A DNA stretch of 64,000 bases, taken from NCBI RefSeq assembly GCF_024198255.1, contig NZ_JAJVKW010000006.1, forward strand, positions 558,001 through 622,000, read 5' to 3'. How positions within the stretch are numbered: position 1 is the stretch's first letter; every line of letters begins with the position of its first letter. This DNA is from Myxococcus guangdongensis. Lineage in GTDB: Bacteria; Myxococcota; Myxococcia; Myxococcales; Myxococcaceae. The translations under genes and the position numbers were made by a program. Positions 52,315-60,030 of the stretch are shown here, piece after piece. The notes beneath the pieces are model-generated. The model did not search any database, was not told the DNA's origin, and was given only the letters and a program-made list of their open reading frames with translations.

Positions 52315-52796
52315 GAGGGGGGCCTCCCGGCGAGCGCGTGCGCATGCCGGTGGAAGTCTGCGAGCCGGTTGACGACGGTGCGACGGGAGATTCCGAGGAG
52401 CTGGGCCACCTCTTCCTGCGTCATGCCGTCGGCGAGGTGGAGCCAGGCGACCTCGGCCACCTTGGGGGGCGCGGTGGTGATGAGGCGGCGGGCGAGGTCC
52501 CGGTCCTCCAGCAGGCGCTCGCTGTCGACGCCGGGCACGTCGGGCAGCTCCTCCACGGGCACCGCGCGGCGGCGCCTGTCTCGGGCCTGGTTGAGGCAGT
52601 AGTTGGTGGCCACGCGGTAGATCCACGCGAGGGCGTGCTGGGCATCCGGGGCGCGGTCCAGCTGGCGGTGCAGCCGGAGGAAGGTCTCCTGGGCCGCGTC
52701 GGCCGCGGCGGCGTCATCGCCCAGAATCTGGCGACAGCGGGCGTACAGGGAGGGCCCGTAGGTGCGGTACAGCGTGTGGAGACGGTCTTCGGACAT
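52311..52796 (-). CDS. ECF-family RNA polymerase sigma factor
   Basis: The protein has 161 residues. Region 2 (about 8-75) includes AAQETFLRLHRQL and the AWIYRVATNYCLN helix that contacts the -10. Region 4 (about 105-155) ends in a helix-turn-helix, GMTQEEVAQLLGISRRTVVNRL. It is the first gene of an operon with its anti-sigma factor and the caspase-barrel protein. It is divergent from the AlkB gene with 98 bp between them, where its own promoter should lie. The ribosome site is weak. The target regulon probably includes this operon. Confidence 0.92.
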   Translation of the reverse strand: MSEDRLHTLYRTYGPSLYARCRQILGDDAAAADAAQETFLRLHRQLDRAPDAQHALAWIYRVATNYCLNQARDRRRRAVPVEELPDVPGVDSERLLEDRDLARRLITTAPPKVAEVAWLHLADGMTQEEVAQLLGISRRTVVNRLADFHRHAHALAGRPPS

Positions 52797-52894
52797 GGTG
52801 TTTTCGCGTTCCGGCCCCCTTACCAACACCGGGGGTGGGCGGATTGCGCAAGGCCCCCTCCGGACGCGGCCGGTGTGGTACCACGGGGTCGCCC

Positions 52895-53773
52895 ATGGCC
52901 CTCCCCCCCCGTCGAGGCCCCTCGCTGGCGCACAAGGCCCGCCAGCGCACACCCGGCCACCACTACAACGCGAGCTTCCTGTCCGCCGCGGACAAGGAGG
53001 CCATCCTGACCTGGCTGGGAGGGCTGCACCCGCTGTGGGAGGAGCGCTTCTCGAAGCACTTCCCGCCGCCGCCGGGCCAGCAGCAGCGGCGTCTGCTCCG
53101 GCCCGTGTACTGGCTGGGAAACTGGCAGTTCGCGTGCCTGGACTACTACCGGCCGCCCAAGGGGCTCTGGAACCGGTGCGTGAAGGCGGAGCCGTTCCCG
53201 GAGGTGCTCCAGCGGCAGGTGACGAAGATCGAGGAGCTGGCGCGGCGCATGTTCCGGGGGCCGGACATGCCCAAGGGCTGGCACCTCAACACGTGCCTGG
53301 TGAACTTCTACGGCAACCGGCTGGAGGAGGACCGCTGGGTGGACACGGCGCGGGTGGGCGAGCACAAGGACTTCGAGCCCGGCCCGGTGGCGTCGCTGTC
53401 CTTCGGCGAGCGGGCGCTCATCCAGTTCGTGACGTCCTCGCGGCCCGGTGAGCGCGACGCGGTGGTGCTGGAGCAGTGGCTGGATGACGGCGCGCTGGAG
53501 CTGTTCGGCGGGACGCGGTGGAAGGAGGAGACGTTCCACCGGGTGCAGCGCGTGGACACGCGGGCGGGGCATGACCTGGCGCCGAAGCTGCCGGACTTCC
53601 GCACGCGCCGCATCAACCTGACGTTCCGCTACGTGCCGGATGAGCACGTGACGCCGTTCTTCAAGCTGTCACCCGAGGCGCGCGAGGACGTGCGCGGCTA
53701 CATGCGCACGCTGGCCGAGGGCAGCGCGTTCTTTCGCGCGGAGCTGGCGCGCGAGCAGGCCTCCGCGCCCTGA
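52895..53773 (+). CDS. AlkB-type Fe(II)/2-oxoglutarate dioxygenase
   Basis: The protein has 292 residues from the ATG at 52895. The core has the HxD metal motif in VGEHKDFEP (His and Asp near 156-158), a distal His near 214 (ETFHRVQ), and the oxoglutarate-binding RRINLTFRYV near 238-247, the three parts of the AlkB family. AlkB enzymes remove alkyl groups from DNA or RNA bases by oxidation. The fold may also act on other substrates. It converges on the helicase with only 4 bp between their stops and shares no operon. Coding is certain; repair function is likely. Confidence 0.85.
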   Translation: MALPPRRGPSLAHKARQRTPGHHYNASFLSAADKEAILTWLGGLHPLWEERFSKHFPPPPGQQQRRLLRPVYWLGNWQFACLDYYRPPKGLWNRCVKAEPFPEVLQRQVTKIEELARRMFRGPDMPKGWHLNTCLVNFYGNRLEEDRWVDTARVGEHKDFEPGPVASLSFGERALIQFVTSSRPGERDAVVLEQWLDDGALELFGGTRWKEETFHRVQRVDTRAGHDLAPKLPDFRTRRINLTFRYVPDEHVTPFFKLSPEAREDVRGYMRTLAEGSAFFRAELAREQASAP

Positions 53774-53777
53774 GACG

Positions 53778-55028
53778 TCAGCGCGGTCGGCGCTTGCCGT
53801 GGGTCCGGGCGTGTCGACCCTGCGCCTTGCCAGGTGCCGACTCCGAATCCTTCTGCGGAGGACCGGGGTCCTTCTGGGACGCGAGGAAGCGCGTCCACGC
53901 CTCCTGGAACACGGGGTCCTCGCGCGGCACGGCGACGCGGGGAATCTGTCCGCGCATGATGCGCTCGATCTCCGCCACCACGTTCTTGTCGCGCGACGTG
54001 GCGAAGGTGGACGCGACGCCGCTGGCCTGCGCGCGCGCCGTGCGGCCGATGCGGTGCACGTAGTCCTCGGGCGAGTGCGGCAGGTCGTAGTTGATGACCT
54101 GTCCCACGTCCTCCACGTCCAGTCCGCGCGCGGCGATGTCCGTCGCCACCAGACACCGGTAGGTCCCCTCGCGGAAGCCCTCGAGCGCCTGACGCCGCTG
54201 GTTCTGCGTCCGGTCCGCGTGCAGCACCGCGCTCTTGTGTCCCTCGCGCTGGAGCAGCCGCAGCACCTTGTCCGCGCGCTCCTTCGACTTGGCGAAGACG
54301 AGCGCCGTCGAGTCACTCTCCGCGAGCAACGAGAGCAGGAGCGCCGACTTCTCCTCCGGCTTCACGATGTAGAGCCGCTGCTCGGCGCGCGCGGCGGGAG
54401 TCCCGCTGCGGGTCACCTCCACGCGCACCGGCTTGTACAGCCGCTCCCGCGCGAACCTCCCCACGTCCGGTCCGAGCGTCGCGGAGAACAACAGCGTCTG
54501 CCGCTTGCGAGGCAGCTCGGCGAGGATACGCTCCAACTGGGGCAGGAAGCCCATGTCGAGCATCCGGTCCGCCTCGTCGAGCACCAGCCCCTCCATCCGG
54601 TACAGGCTCACCGAGCCCGTCTCCAGCAGGTCGACGAGCCGGCCCGGCGTGGCGAGCACGAAGGTGGGGTGGGCCTTCAAGGCCTCCACCTGCGCGGACA
54701 TGTCCTCGCCGCCGATGACCACGGTGTGCGTCAGCCCGCGCGCCTCGGCGAAGACGCCCAGCGGTTCGGCGATCTGCCGCACCAGCTCCCGCGTGGGCGC
54801 GAGCACCAGCCCCAGCGTGCCCTTCCTGCCCGCGAAGCGCTCGACGAGGGGGAGCACATAGGCGGCCGTCTTGCCGGTGCCCGTGGCCGCGCAGCCGATG
54901 ACGTCCTTGCCCGCGAGCGCGGGAGGGATGGCCTGGACCTGGATGGGGGTGGGCTGGGTGAAGCGCACCCGGCGCAGCGCGCCGAGCGTGTCCGGGGACA
55001 ACCCGAGCCGTTCGAAGGAGTCACTCAC
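53778..55028 (-). CDS. DEAD-box RNA helicase, RhlE type
   Basis: The protein has 416 residues. The motifs of SF2 helicases are in order: the Q motif in TQPTPIQVQAIP, the Walker A in AATGTGKT, PTRELV, TPGRL, the DEAD box in VLDEADRML, SAT, and the C-terminal HRIGRTAR. A basic tail follows, with Lys, Arg and Pro, which can bind RNA. The class is RhlE-like. It unwinds RNA and is used in ribosome assembly or mRNA decay. It stands alone on the minus strand, upstream of the pseudokinase-VWA cassette end with a 58-bp gap. Confidence 0.92.
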   Translation of the reverse strand: MSDSFERLGLSPDTLGALRRVRFTQPTPIQVQAIPPALAGKDVIGCAATGTGKTAAYVLPLVERFAGRKGTLGLVLAPTRELVRQIAEPLGVFAEARGLTHTVVIGGEDMSAQVEALKAHPTFVLATPGRLVDLLETGSVSLYRMEGLVLDEADRMLDMGFLPQLERILAELPRKRQTLLFSATLGPDVGRFARERLYKPVRVEVTRSGTPAARAEQRLYIVKPEEKSALLLSLLAESDSTALVFAKSKERADKVLRLLQREGHKSAVLHADRTQNQRRQALEGFREGTYRCLVATDIAARGLDVEDVGQVINYDLPHSPEDYVHRIGRTARAQASGVASTFATSRDKNVVAEIERIMRGQIPRVAVPREDPVFQEAWTRFLASQKDPGPPQKDSESAPGKAQGRHARTHGKRRPR

Positions 55029-55086
55029 GGCCTGGGGGTATCACGGCGTCGGGCCCCGTGGGAAAGGGCCTGACGCCGGCACTGTC

Positions 55087-55992
55087 CTATGGCGTGTCGC
55101 GCAGCTTCTGGGCCCAGGGCTCCACGGCCCGCAGGACGCTCTTCACCCGATCGGCGGGCTTGCCGGCGTCCCTCAGCCGCTTGCCCAGCGCGTCCAGGTG
55201 CGGCACGGCGCGCTCGGTGAGGGCGACCAGGGCCGCGGCCACGTCGCAGGTGTCCGCGGCGTCGTCCATGCAGATGACCCTGTCGTCCAGGACGATGCGC
55301 CAGGTCTCCTCGCAATAGCCGCGGCGGCGCTGGTCCGGGATGAGGAAGAACGGATGGAACGTCCGCTCCAGCCGCTTCACCGTCTGGTAGATGGGCTGGT
55401 TGTCCTGCATCGAATCGCCGATGAGCTTCGTCACGTGGCGGCTGGCCACCTCCTCGAAGGGCGGCTCGTCGCCCGTCATGAAGAAGTAGCCCTTCTTGCC
55501 GCGCTTCTCGAAGCAGTCCATCGCCGTGTGCTCGGCGGCGAAGTACATGCCCAGCTCATAGGACTCGGAGGGATTCGGACCGCCACCGCGCTCCAGGAAC
55601 ATCCACGTGAGCCACTGGTCCAGCTGCTGCTCGGAGGACTCGAACTGGCCGACCTGGAGCGGGGCCTGGTCGTAGTCCGCGTCACCCACGGCCATGAAGA
55701 GCACCTGCGGGTCCGCGATGCCCGCTTCCATCAGGTCCTTCATGAACGAGGGGAACGTCTTTCGCGCCAGGATTTCGGGGATGTTGCCCATGGAGCCCGT
55801 CACGTCGAGCGACATGACGACGGCGAGCGAGTTGGGGTGGGCCGCGCTGTCCCGGCTCTCGCGGAACTTCACCCCGAACGGGTCCATCCTGGGATGACAG
55901 GCGCGCTGCTTGAACACCTCTTGCGGCGGCAGCTCGCTGCGAGCCTCCGTCATCGCCCTGTGCGCTTCGTGACTGTAGGACCCGTACCCCAT
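55087..55992 (-). CDS. VWA-domain protein, cassette gene 4
   Basis: The protein has 301 residues. A short N-terminus, MGYGSYSHEAHRAMTEAR, is shared with the other VWA gene. The VWA domain has the MIDAS site with Asp63 in DVTGSMG. A C-terminal helical part (about 200-301) has several His and Trp. No signal peptide, so it is cytoplasmic. VWA domains usually recognise a partner protein through a bound metal ion. It is the last gene of the cassette (pseudokinase, VWA, PurA-like, VWA), 80 bp after the PurA-like gene on the same strand. Its ATG has GAGGGGGTC upstream. Confidence 0.88.
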   Translation of the reverse strand: MGYGSYSHEAHRAMTEARSELPPQEVFKQRACHPRMDPFGVKFRESRDSAAHPNSLAVVMSLDVTGSMGNIPEILARKTFPSFMKDLMEAGIADPQVLFMAVGDADYDQAPLQVGQFESSEQQLDQWLTWMFLERGGGPNPSESYELGMYFAAEHTAMDCFEKRGKKGYFFMTGDEPPFEEVASRHVTKLIGDSMQDNQPIYQTVKRLERTFHPFFLIPDQRRRGYCEETWRIVLDDRVICMDDAADTCDVAAALVALTERAVPHLDALGKRLRDAGKPADRVKSVLRAVEPWAQKLRDTP

Positions 55993-56072
55993 GATGGATT
56001 GACCCCCTCGGTCGTGACACCACGAACGATGTCTCGTTTCCCCCGGACGCTAGCGCGGAGCCCCGGGGGTCG

Positions 56073-57455
56073 TCAGCCTCGGGACTGCTTGTCCCCGGCC
56101 GTCGGTCCCCGGGACGCCACGGTGACACGCGCCCCCAGGGCGGCTTCCACCCAGCCGAGGAAGCGCTCGACGCGGACGTCCGGGTCCTCACCCAACTCCA
56201 ATGTCCTCCGCTCGGGCACGCAGCGGGCCAGGGCCCGGGTCAGACGCGCCTGCCAGTCGAGGTCCCGCTCGGAGGTGCTGGGGCGCAGCGCGGTGATGCG
56301 CTCGGAGCCAGGCGCCTCTCGGACCAGGGGCGAATCCTCGTGGCCGAGCGCGGCGCGATACGCGTCACACACCGGCCAGCGCGAGCTCAGCCGGTCCAGG
56401 TGGGTCACCGCGAGCGCATCCACACCGCCGGAGACATCGAGCGCATAGCGGCCGAGCACCGCGTCGAACGCGCCCACGCGAAAGCCCCCCTGCCATCCGT
56501 CGGCGCCGTTGTGGGGCTCGGGGAGAGAGGGCGCGAGGCTCGCGTCCTCGGTGGGGAACGGGCCCTCGCCGTGGCGCGTGGCATGGGCGCGCAGCACGCC
56601 CAGGCGGTGCACCTCTCCGTCGAAGCCGTGCTCGCGCAGCAATGACAGCGCGGGTTCGAAGGTGCAGGTGCTCCACGTGGTGTGGGGGTGGAAGCCGCGC
56701 CACTCGTCCAGCAGCACACCCTGCGCGCCCTCGAAGAGCGTGGTGCCCGCTCGCAGTCGAGGACCGAGCCATTCGTCGGCCACCACGCGATGAAGAGGCT
56801 CAATGGTCCCCACGGCCTCGACCCAGCGAGCACTCACGCCGGAGTCCTCGAACATCGCCCGCTCCGGCGCGGCGTCGGGGAGGCTCCCGGTGACGCGCAA
56901 CACTTCCTCCAGCTCTCCCCGCAGTCGCTCCTGCGCCGCGCGGGCCTTTCGCACGAGTCCGCCCGCGTCGCGCAGGTCCCCCGCGAGCACGGTGTCCCCG
57001 GGATGCGCGAGCGCGTCGCGCACCGTCTCGCCCACGCCCACGCCGCAGGTGCCGTGTCGCGCATCGCCCCGAGCCAGCTCCCGCAGCCTCCCGGCCGCTT
57101 GATGGAACGGCGTGATGACGCGGGCCCGCTCGCTCACCGTCACGCGGGACAGGGCCTCCGGCACACCGCGCTCGGCCAGGTAGCGCGCCTCCACGCGCAG
57201 GGCCAGCGGATGGAAGACGGTGGAGCGCGCCAGGTGCGTCCACACGCCGGGGACGAAGGTGCCCGCGCCGAACTGGGAGAAGGTGTGGTGTCGACCGTCC
57301 TCGGTGACGACGTTGTGTCCCGCCTGCGCGCCGCCGTTGAAGCGCACCACGAGCCGCGCGTCATGCCGACGCGTCAGCCAGTCCGTGAGGGTGCCCTTGC
57401 CCGCGTCGCCGAAGCCCAGGTCGACGACGATGTGCGCCGCGCGCGAGGCGCTCAT
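56073..57455 (-). CDS. PurA-like ligase (adenylosuccinate synthetase homologue), altered acceptor loop
   Basis: The protein has 460 residues. Relative to E. coli PurA (from memory): GDAGKG with Asp17 and Lys20 matches GDEGKG; the His47 in GGAQAGHN matches GGANAGH; FEGAQG at 241-246, ATRHGEGPFPTE at 292-303 and VTHLDRL near 350-356 match the IMP and GTP sites. The loop that binds aspartate in PurA (TTGRPRR) reads GWQGGFR at 320-326, with both key arginines changed except the last. It should therefore bind IMP or a similar nucleotide and GTP, but may join a different amine than aspartate. It is not the housekeeping purA. Its ATG overlaps the upstream VWA stop by 4 bases. Confidence 0.8.
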   Translation of the reverse strand: MSASRAAHIVVDLGFGDAGKGTLTDWLTRRHDARLVVRFNGGAQAGHNVVTEDGRHHTFSQFGAGTFVPGVWTHLARSTVFHPLALRVEARYLAERGVPEALSRVTVSERARVITPFHQAAGRLRELARGDARHGTCGVGVGETVRDALAHPGDTVLAGDLRDAGGLVRKARAAQERLRGELEEVLRVTGSLPDAAPERAMFEDSGVSARWVEAVGTIEPLHRVVADEWLGPRLRAGTTLFEGAQGVLLDEWRGFHPHTTWSTCTFEPALSLLREHGFDGEVHRLGVLRAHATRHGEGPFPTEDASLAPSLPEPHNGADGWQGGFRVGAFDAVLGRYALDVSGGVDALAVTHLDRLSSRWPVCDAYRAALGHEDSPLVREAPGSERITALRPSTSERDLDWQARLTRALARCVPERRTLELGEDPDVRVERFLGWVEAALGARVTVASRGPTAGDKQSRG

Positions 57456-58444
57456 CGCCCGTCGCGAGGCGCCAGGCGCTGGTGGCCGGAGGTGGCGTCG
57501 TCGATGGGCAGGTGCTCGTCCTCCAGCCGGGGCCGAGGCGTGCCGTCGCGCCCCAGCGTGGCGGCGAAGGGCGTGAGCGCGCGGATGACGGCGCCGCGAC
57601 GGGAGCGGTCCCGACCCTCGCGCTCCAGGTGTCGGGCCAGCGCGTCGATGTCGGCGATGGCGCCCTCGCACAGGCCCACGAGACTGGAGGTCACGTCCAC
57701 GCAGTCTCCAGGTTCCTCCAGGCAGATGACGCGGTCCCCGAGCAGCTCCCGCCAGTACCGCTCGCAGTTGCGGCGGCGGGCCAGGTCGGGGATGAGGAAG
57801 AAGGGCTCGAAGGCGCGCTGGAGCTCGTCCACCACCTGCTGCACGGGCAGGTCCTTCTCCAGCCCGTCCCCCATGAGCGCGGCCACCTGCGCGTGCGAGA
57901 CGAACGGGTAGGGACGCTCGTCACCCGTCATGAAGAAGTAGCCCCGGCGGTCGCGCTTGCGGAAGCAGTCCAGGTCCGTGTGGCGCGCGGCGAAGTACAT
58001 CGCCAGCTCATACGACTCGTGGCCCGGCGTGCCGCCGCCGCCCTCCAGAAAGGACGACGTCAGCCACTGGTCCATCTGCCGCTCGTTGGACTCGAACTGG
58101 CCCACCTGCAGCGGCGCGCGGTCGCTGTTCGCGTCGCCCACCGCCATGAAGAGCACCTGCGAGTCCGTCACGCCCGCGTCCAGGAGCGCCCGCATGAAGC
58201 TGGGCAAGCCGCGCCGCGCCAGCAGCTCCGGGATGTCTCCCATGGAGCCCGTGACGTCGAGCGCGAAGATGATTCCCAACGAGGTCGGATGCACCTCGCT
58301 GTCGCGGCTCTCGCGCCAGTTCACCCCGCGCGGGTCCATCAACGGATGGCAGCGCTCCTGCCGGAAGAGGACCTGCCGGGACAGGGTCCCCCGGGCCTGG
58401 ATGAGCGCCTCGTGTGCCTGGCTGCTGTAGCTCCCGTAACCCAT
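57452..58444 (-). CDS. VWA-domain protein, cassette gene 2
   Basis: The protein has 330 residues. The N-terminus MGYGSYSSQAHEALIQAR closely matches that of the other VWA gene. MIDAS motif DVTGSMG has Asp63. The rest is also similar through about residue 250, with a RYWRELLGDRVICLEE segment shared with the partner. A longer Arg-rich C-tail differs. The ATG at 58444 has AAGGAGAG upstream. It is the second gene, 38 bp after the pseudokinase, and overlaps the PurA-like gene by ATGA. The two VWA proteins look like paralogues that may form a heterodimer, by inference. Confidence 0.88.
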   Translation of the reverse strand: MGYGSYSSQAHEALIQARGTLSRQVLFRQERCHPLMDPRGVNWRESRDSEVHPTSLGIIFALDVTGSMGDIPELLARRGLPSFMRALLDAGVTDSQVLFMAVGDANSDRAPLQVGQFESNERQMDQWLTSSFLEGGGGTPGHESYELAMYFAARHTDLDCFRKRDRRGYFFMTGDERPYPFVSHAQVAALMGDGLEKDLPVQQVVDELQRAFEPFFLIPDLARRRNCERYWRELLGDRVICLEEPGDCVDVTSSLVGLCEGAIADIDALARHLEREGRDRSRRGAVIRALTPFAATLGRDGTPRPRLEDEHLPIDDATSGHQRLAPRDGR

Positions 58445-58482
58445 TGCTCGACTCTCCTTCCGCGCGAGGCGTCAATCCGCGC

Positions 58483-59502
58483 TCAGCGCCACCCGGGCAG
58501 GGTGAAGGGAACGAAGCGCGGAGGACCGAAGGCCTCGAGCGCCGCCCGTGACACGTCTTCCTTCACGCTCCACGCATCGACGACGGCGCCGCGCTCGAGC
58601 CGGGCCTGGTCGCGCAGCAGCACGAAGAGCGGCTCCGGCACCCGCGATGGCGCCAGCCCCGTCGCCGCCGTTCCCCCGAGCACCCAGGCGAGCGTGCGCG
58701 CGAGCATGACCAGGTCCGTGGCGGGCGTGGGCGTGGCGCCATCCAGGATGTCCTCTGGATAGAAGTCCGCGTGGGACTTGCTGGCGGAGGCCACGGGCAG
58801 GTACGTGCGGTACTGCACCGCGCCAGCCCAGCCCACCAGCATCACGCCATGGTCCCTGGGGTGGACGAGCAGGTGGGGCGGCAGCACCGCGCCGTGGGCG
58901 TAGCCAGCGCGATGCACGAAGCCGAGCACCTCCAGCGCGCGCTTCCACATCCACACGGCCGCGCGCGGGTCGATGCCCTCCGGATACACCTGACGCAGCT
59001 CCGTCAGCGAGTGCTGGAAGCCGCTCGACCAGCGATAGACGGCCGCCGCGCGAGACGTGCCCACCGGGTCCTTCACCTTGCCCCGGGCCACGGGCTGGGG
59101 GAGCAGCCGCGTGAAGTGCTCGGCGCCCTGGGCGCTGGAGCCCTGGAACTCCTCGAGGATTTCGTACTCCCGGGCGACCAGGTCCGCATCCCACAGCGCG
59201 CGGGCGACCTTCAGCACCACCATCTCCGTGATGCGCGCGTCGCGCCGCGCGAGGAACACGTCGCAGCTGTCCCCCTGGCCCAGGCGGCCGAGCAGCACGT
59301 AGCGCGTGCCCGCCACGGTGACGCGAGGTCGGTCCGGGGCGAACGGCGGGTCATCGGCCGGACGCGCGGGCTTGGGCCAGACGGCCACGCCCTTGGCGGA
59401 CACCATCGCGCCGCAGTAGGCGCAGGTGAGGATGCCATTCGCCGAGGCGGGGGGCGGTAGGTTCGCGCCGCAGCCCGGACACTTCAGAAGTTGTAGTTCC
59501 AT
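58483..59502 (-). CDS. Zinc-ribbon pseudokinase, cassette gene 1
   Basis: The protein has 339 residues from an ATG with GAGGGGG upstream. A zinc ribbon has Cys8, Cys11, Cys27 and Cys30. A protein-kinase-like domain follows (about 65-335) with a glycine loop GRLGQGDSC (72-80) and the ATP Lys98. The catalytic HRD motif reads HGA (203-205), the Asn that follows is His210, and DFG reads GWA (224-226), so all catalytic carboxylates are gone. It should bind a ligand but not transfer phosphate. The first gene of the cassette and divergent from the PIN gene, it may act as a scaffold or sensor. Family: related to STK-like kinases of TerY-type triads, but here no PP2C is present. Confidence 0.8.
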   Translation of the reverse strand: MELQLLKCPGCGANLPPPASANGILTCAYCGAMVSAKGVAVWPKPARPADDPPFAPDRPRVTVAGTRYVLLGRLGQGDSCDVFLARRDARITEMVVLKVARALWDADLVAREYEILEEFQGSSAQGAEHFTRLLPQPVARGKVKDPVGTSRAAAVYRWSSGFQHSLTELRQVYPEGIDPRAAVWMWKRALEVLGFVHRAGYAHGAVLPPHLLVHPRDHGVMLVGWAGAVQYRTYLPVASASKSHADFYPEDILDGATPTPATDLVMLARTLAWVLGGTAATGLAPSRVPEPLFVLLRDQARLERGAVVDAWSVKEDVSRAALEAFGPPRFVPFTLPGWR

Positions 59503-59556
59503 CCGACCCCCTCATGCGATGCGGGGGCAGCATACCGTGCCCACCGGAAACCCAGA

Positions 59557-60030
59557 ATGACTCCCGTTGCCCCCGTGCTGCCCGTGGTGCTCGACACCAA
59601 TGTCGTCCTGGACCTCTATGTGTTCGAGGACCCGGCCCTGCGCGAGCTCCATCAGGCCCTGAAGGATGGACGCCTGGTGGCCTGGGCCGAGGAGGCGACG
59701 CTGGCGGAGCTGGGGTATGTGCTCGCCTCGCGCCACTTCCTCCCGGGCCGGGCCCAGGACGCGCGGAGCACGGCGCTCTCCCGCTACCGCGAGCACGCGC
59801 GGGTGTTGCCGGCGGGGGAGGGGAGCACCGCGCTCGATCTCCCCCGGTGCAGGGACCGCGACGACCAGAAGTTCCTCGTCCTGGCCGCGCGTGCCGGGGT
59901 GTCGTGGCTGGTGAGCAAGGACAAGCGCGTGCTGTCCATGGCGGACCGGCACGGGATGCCCTTCCTCATCCTCACGCCCCGGCAGGCGGTGGCGCGACTG
60001 ACCGCTCAGGCGTTGGACGCGGGGCGGTAG
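59557..60030 (+). CDS. PIN-domain protein (possible toxin ribonuclease)
   Basis: The protein has 157 residues. A PIN fold is clear: VVLDTNVVLDLY with the first acidic residue, AEEATLAELGY with a Glu near 46, DLPRCRDRDDQKFL with clustered Asp, and WLVSKDKRVL with the last Asp. Most such proteins are VapC-type toxins that cut RNA and sit beside a small antitoxin gene. No antitoxin-sized frame is adjacent here. It is divergent from the pseudokinase and converges on the next gene with a 25-bp overlap. It may be an orphan toxin or a tRNA/rRNA nuclease with another partner. Confidence 0.85.
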   Translation: MTPVAPVLPVVLDTNVVLDLYVFEDPALRELHQALKDGRLVAWAEEATLAELGYVLASRHFLPGRAQDARSTALSRYREHARVLPAGEGSTALDLPRCRDRDDQKFLVLAARAGVSWLVSKDKRVLSMADRHGMPFLILTPRQAVARLTAQALDAGR

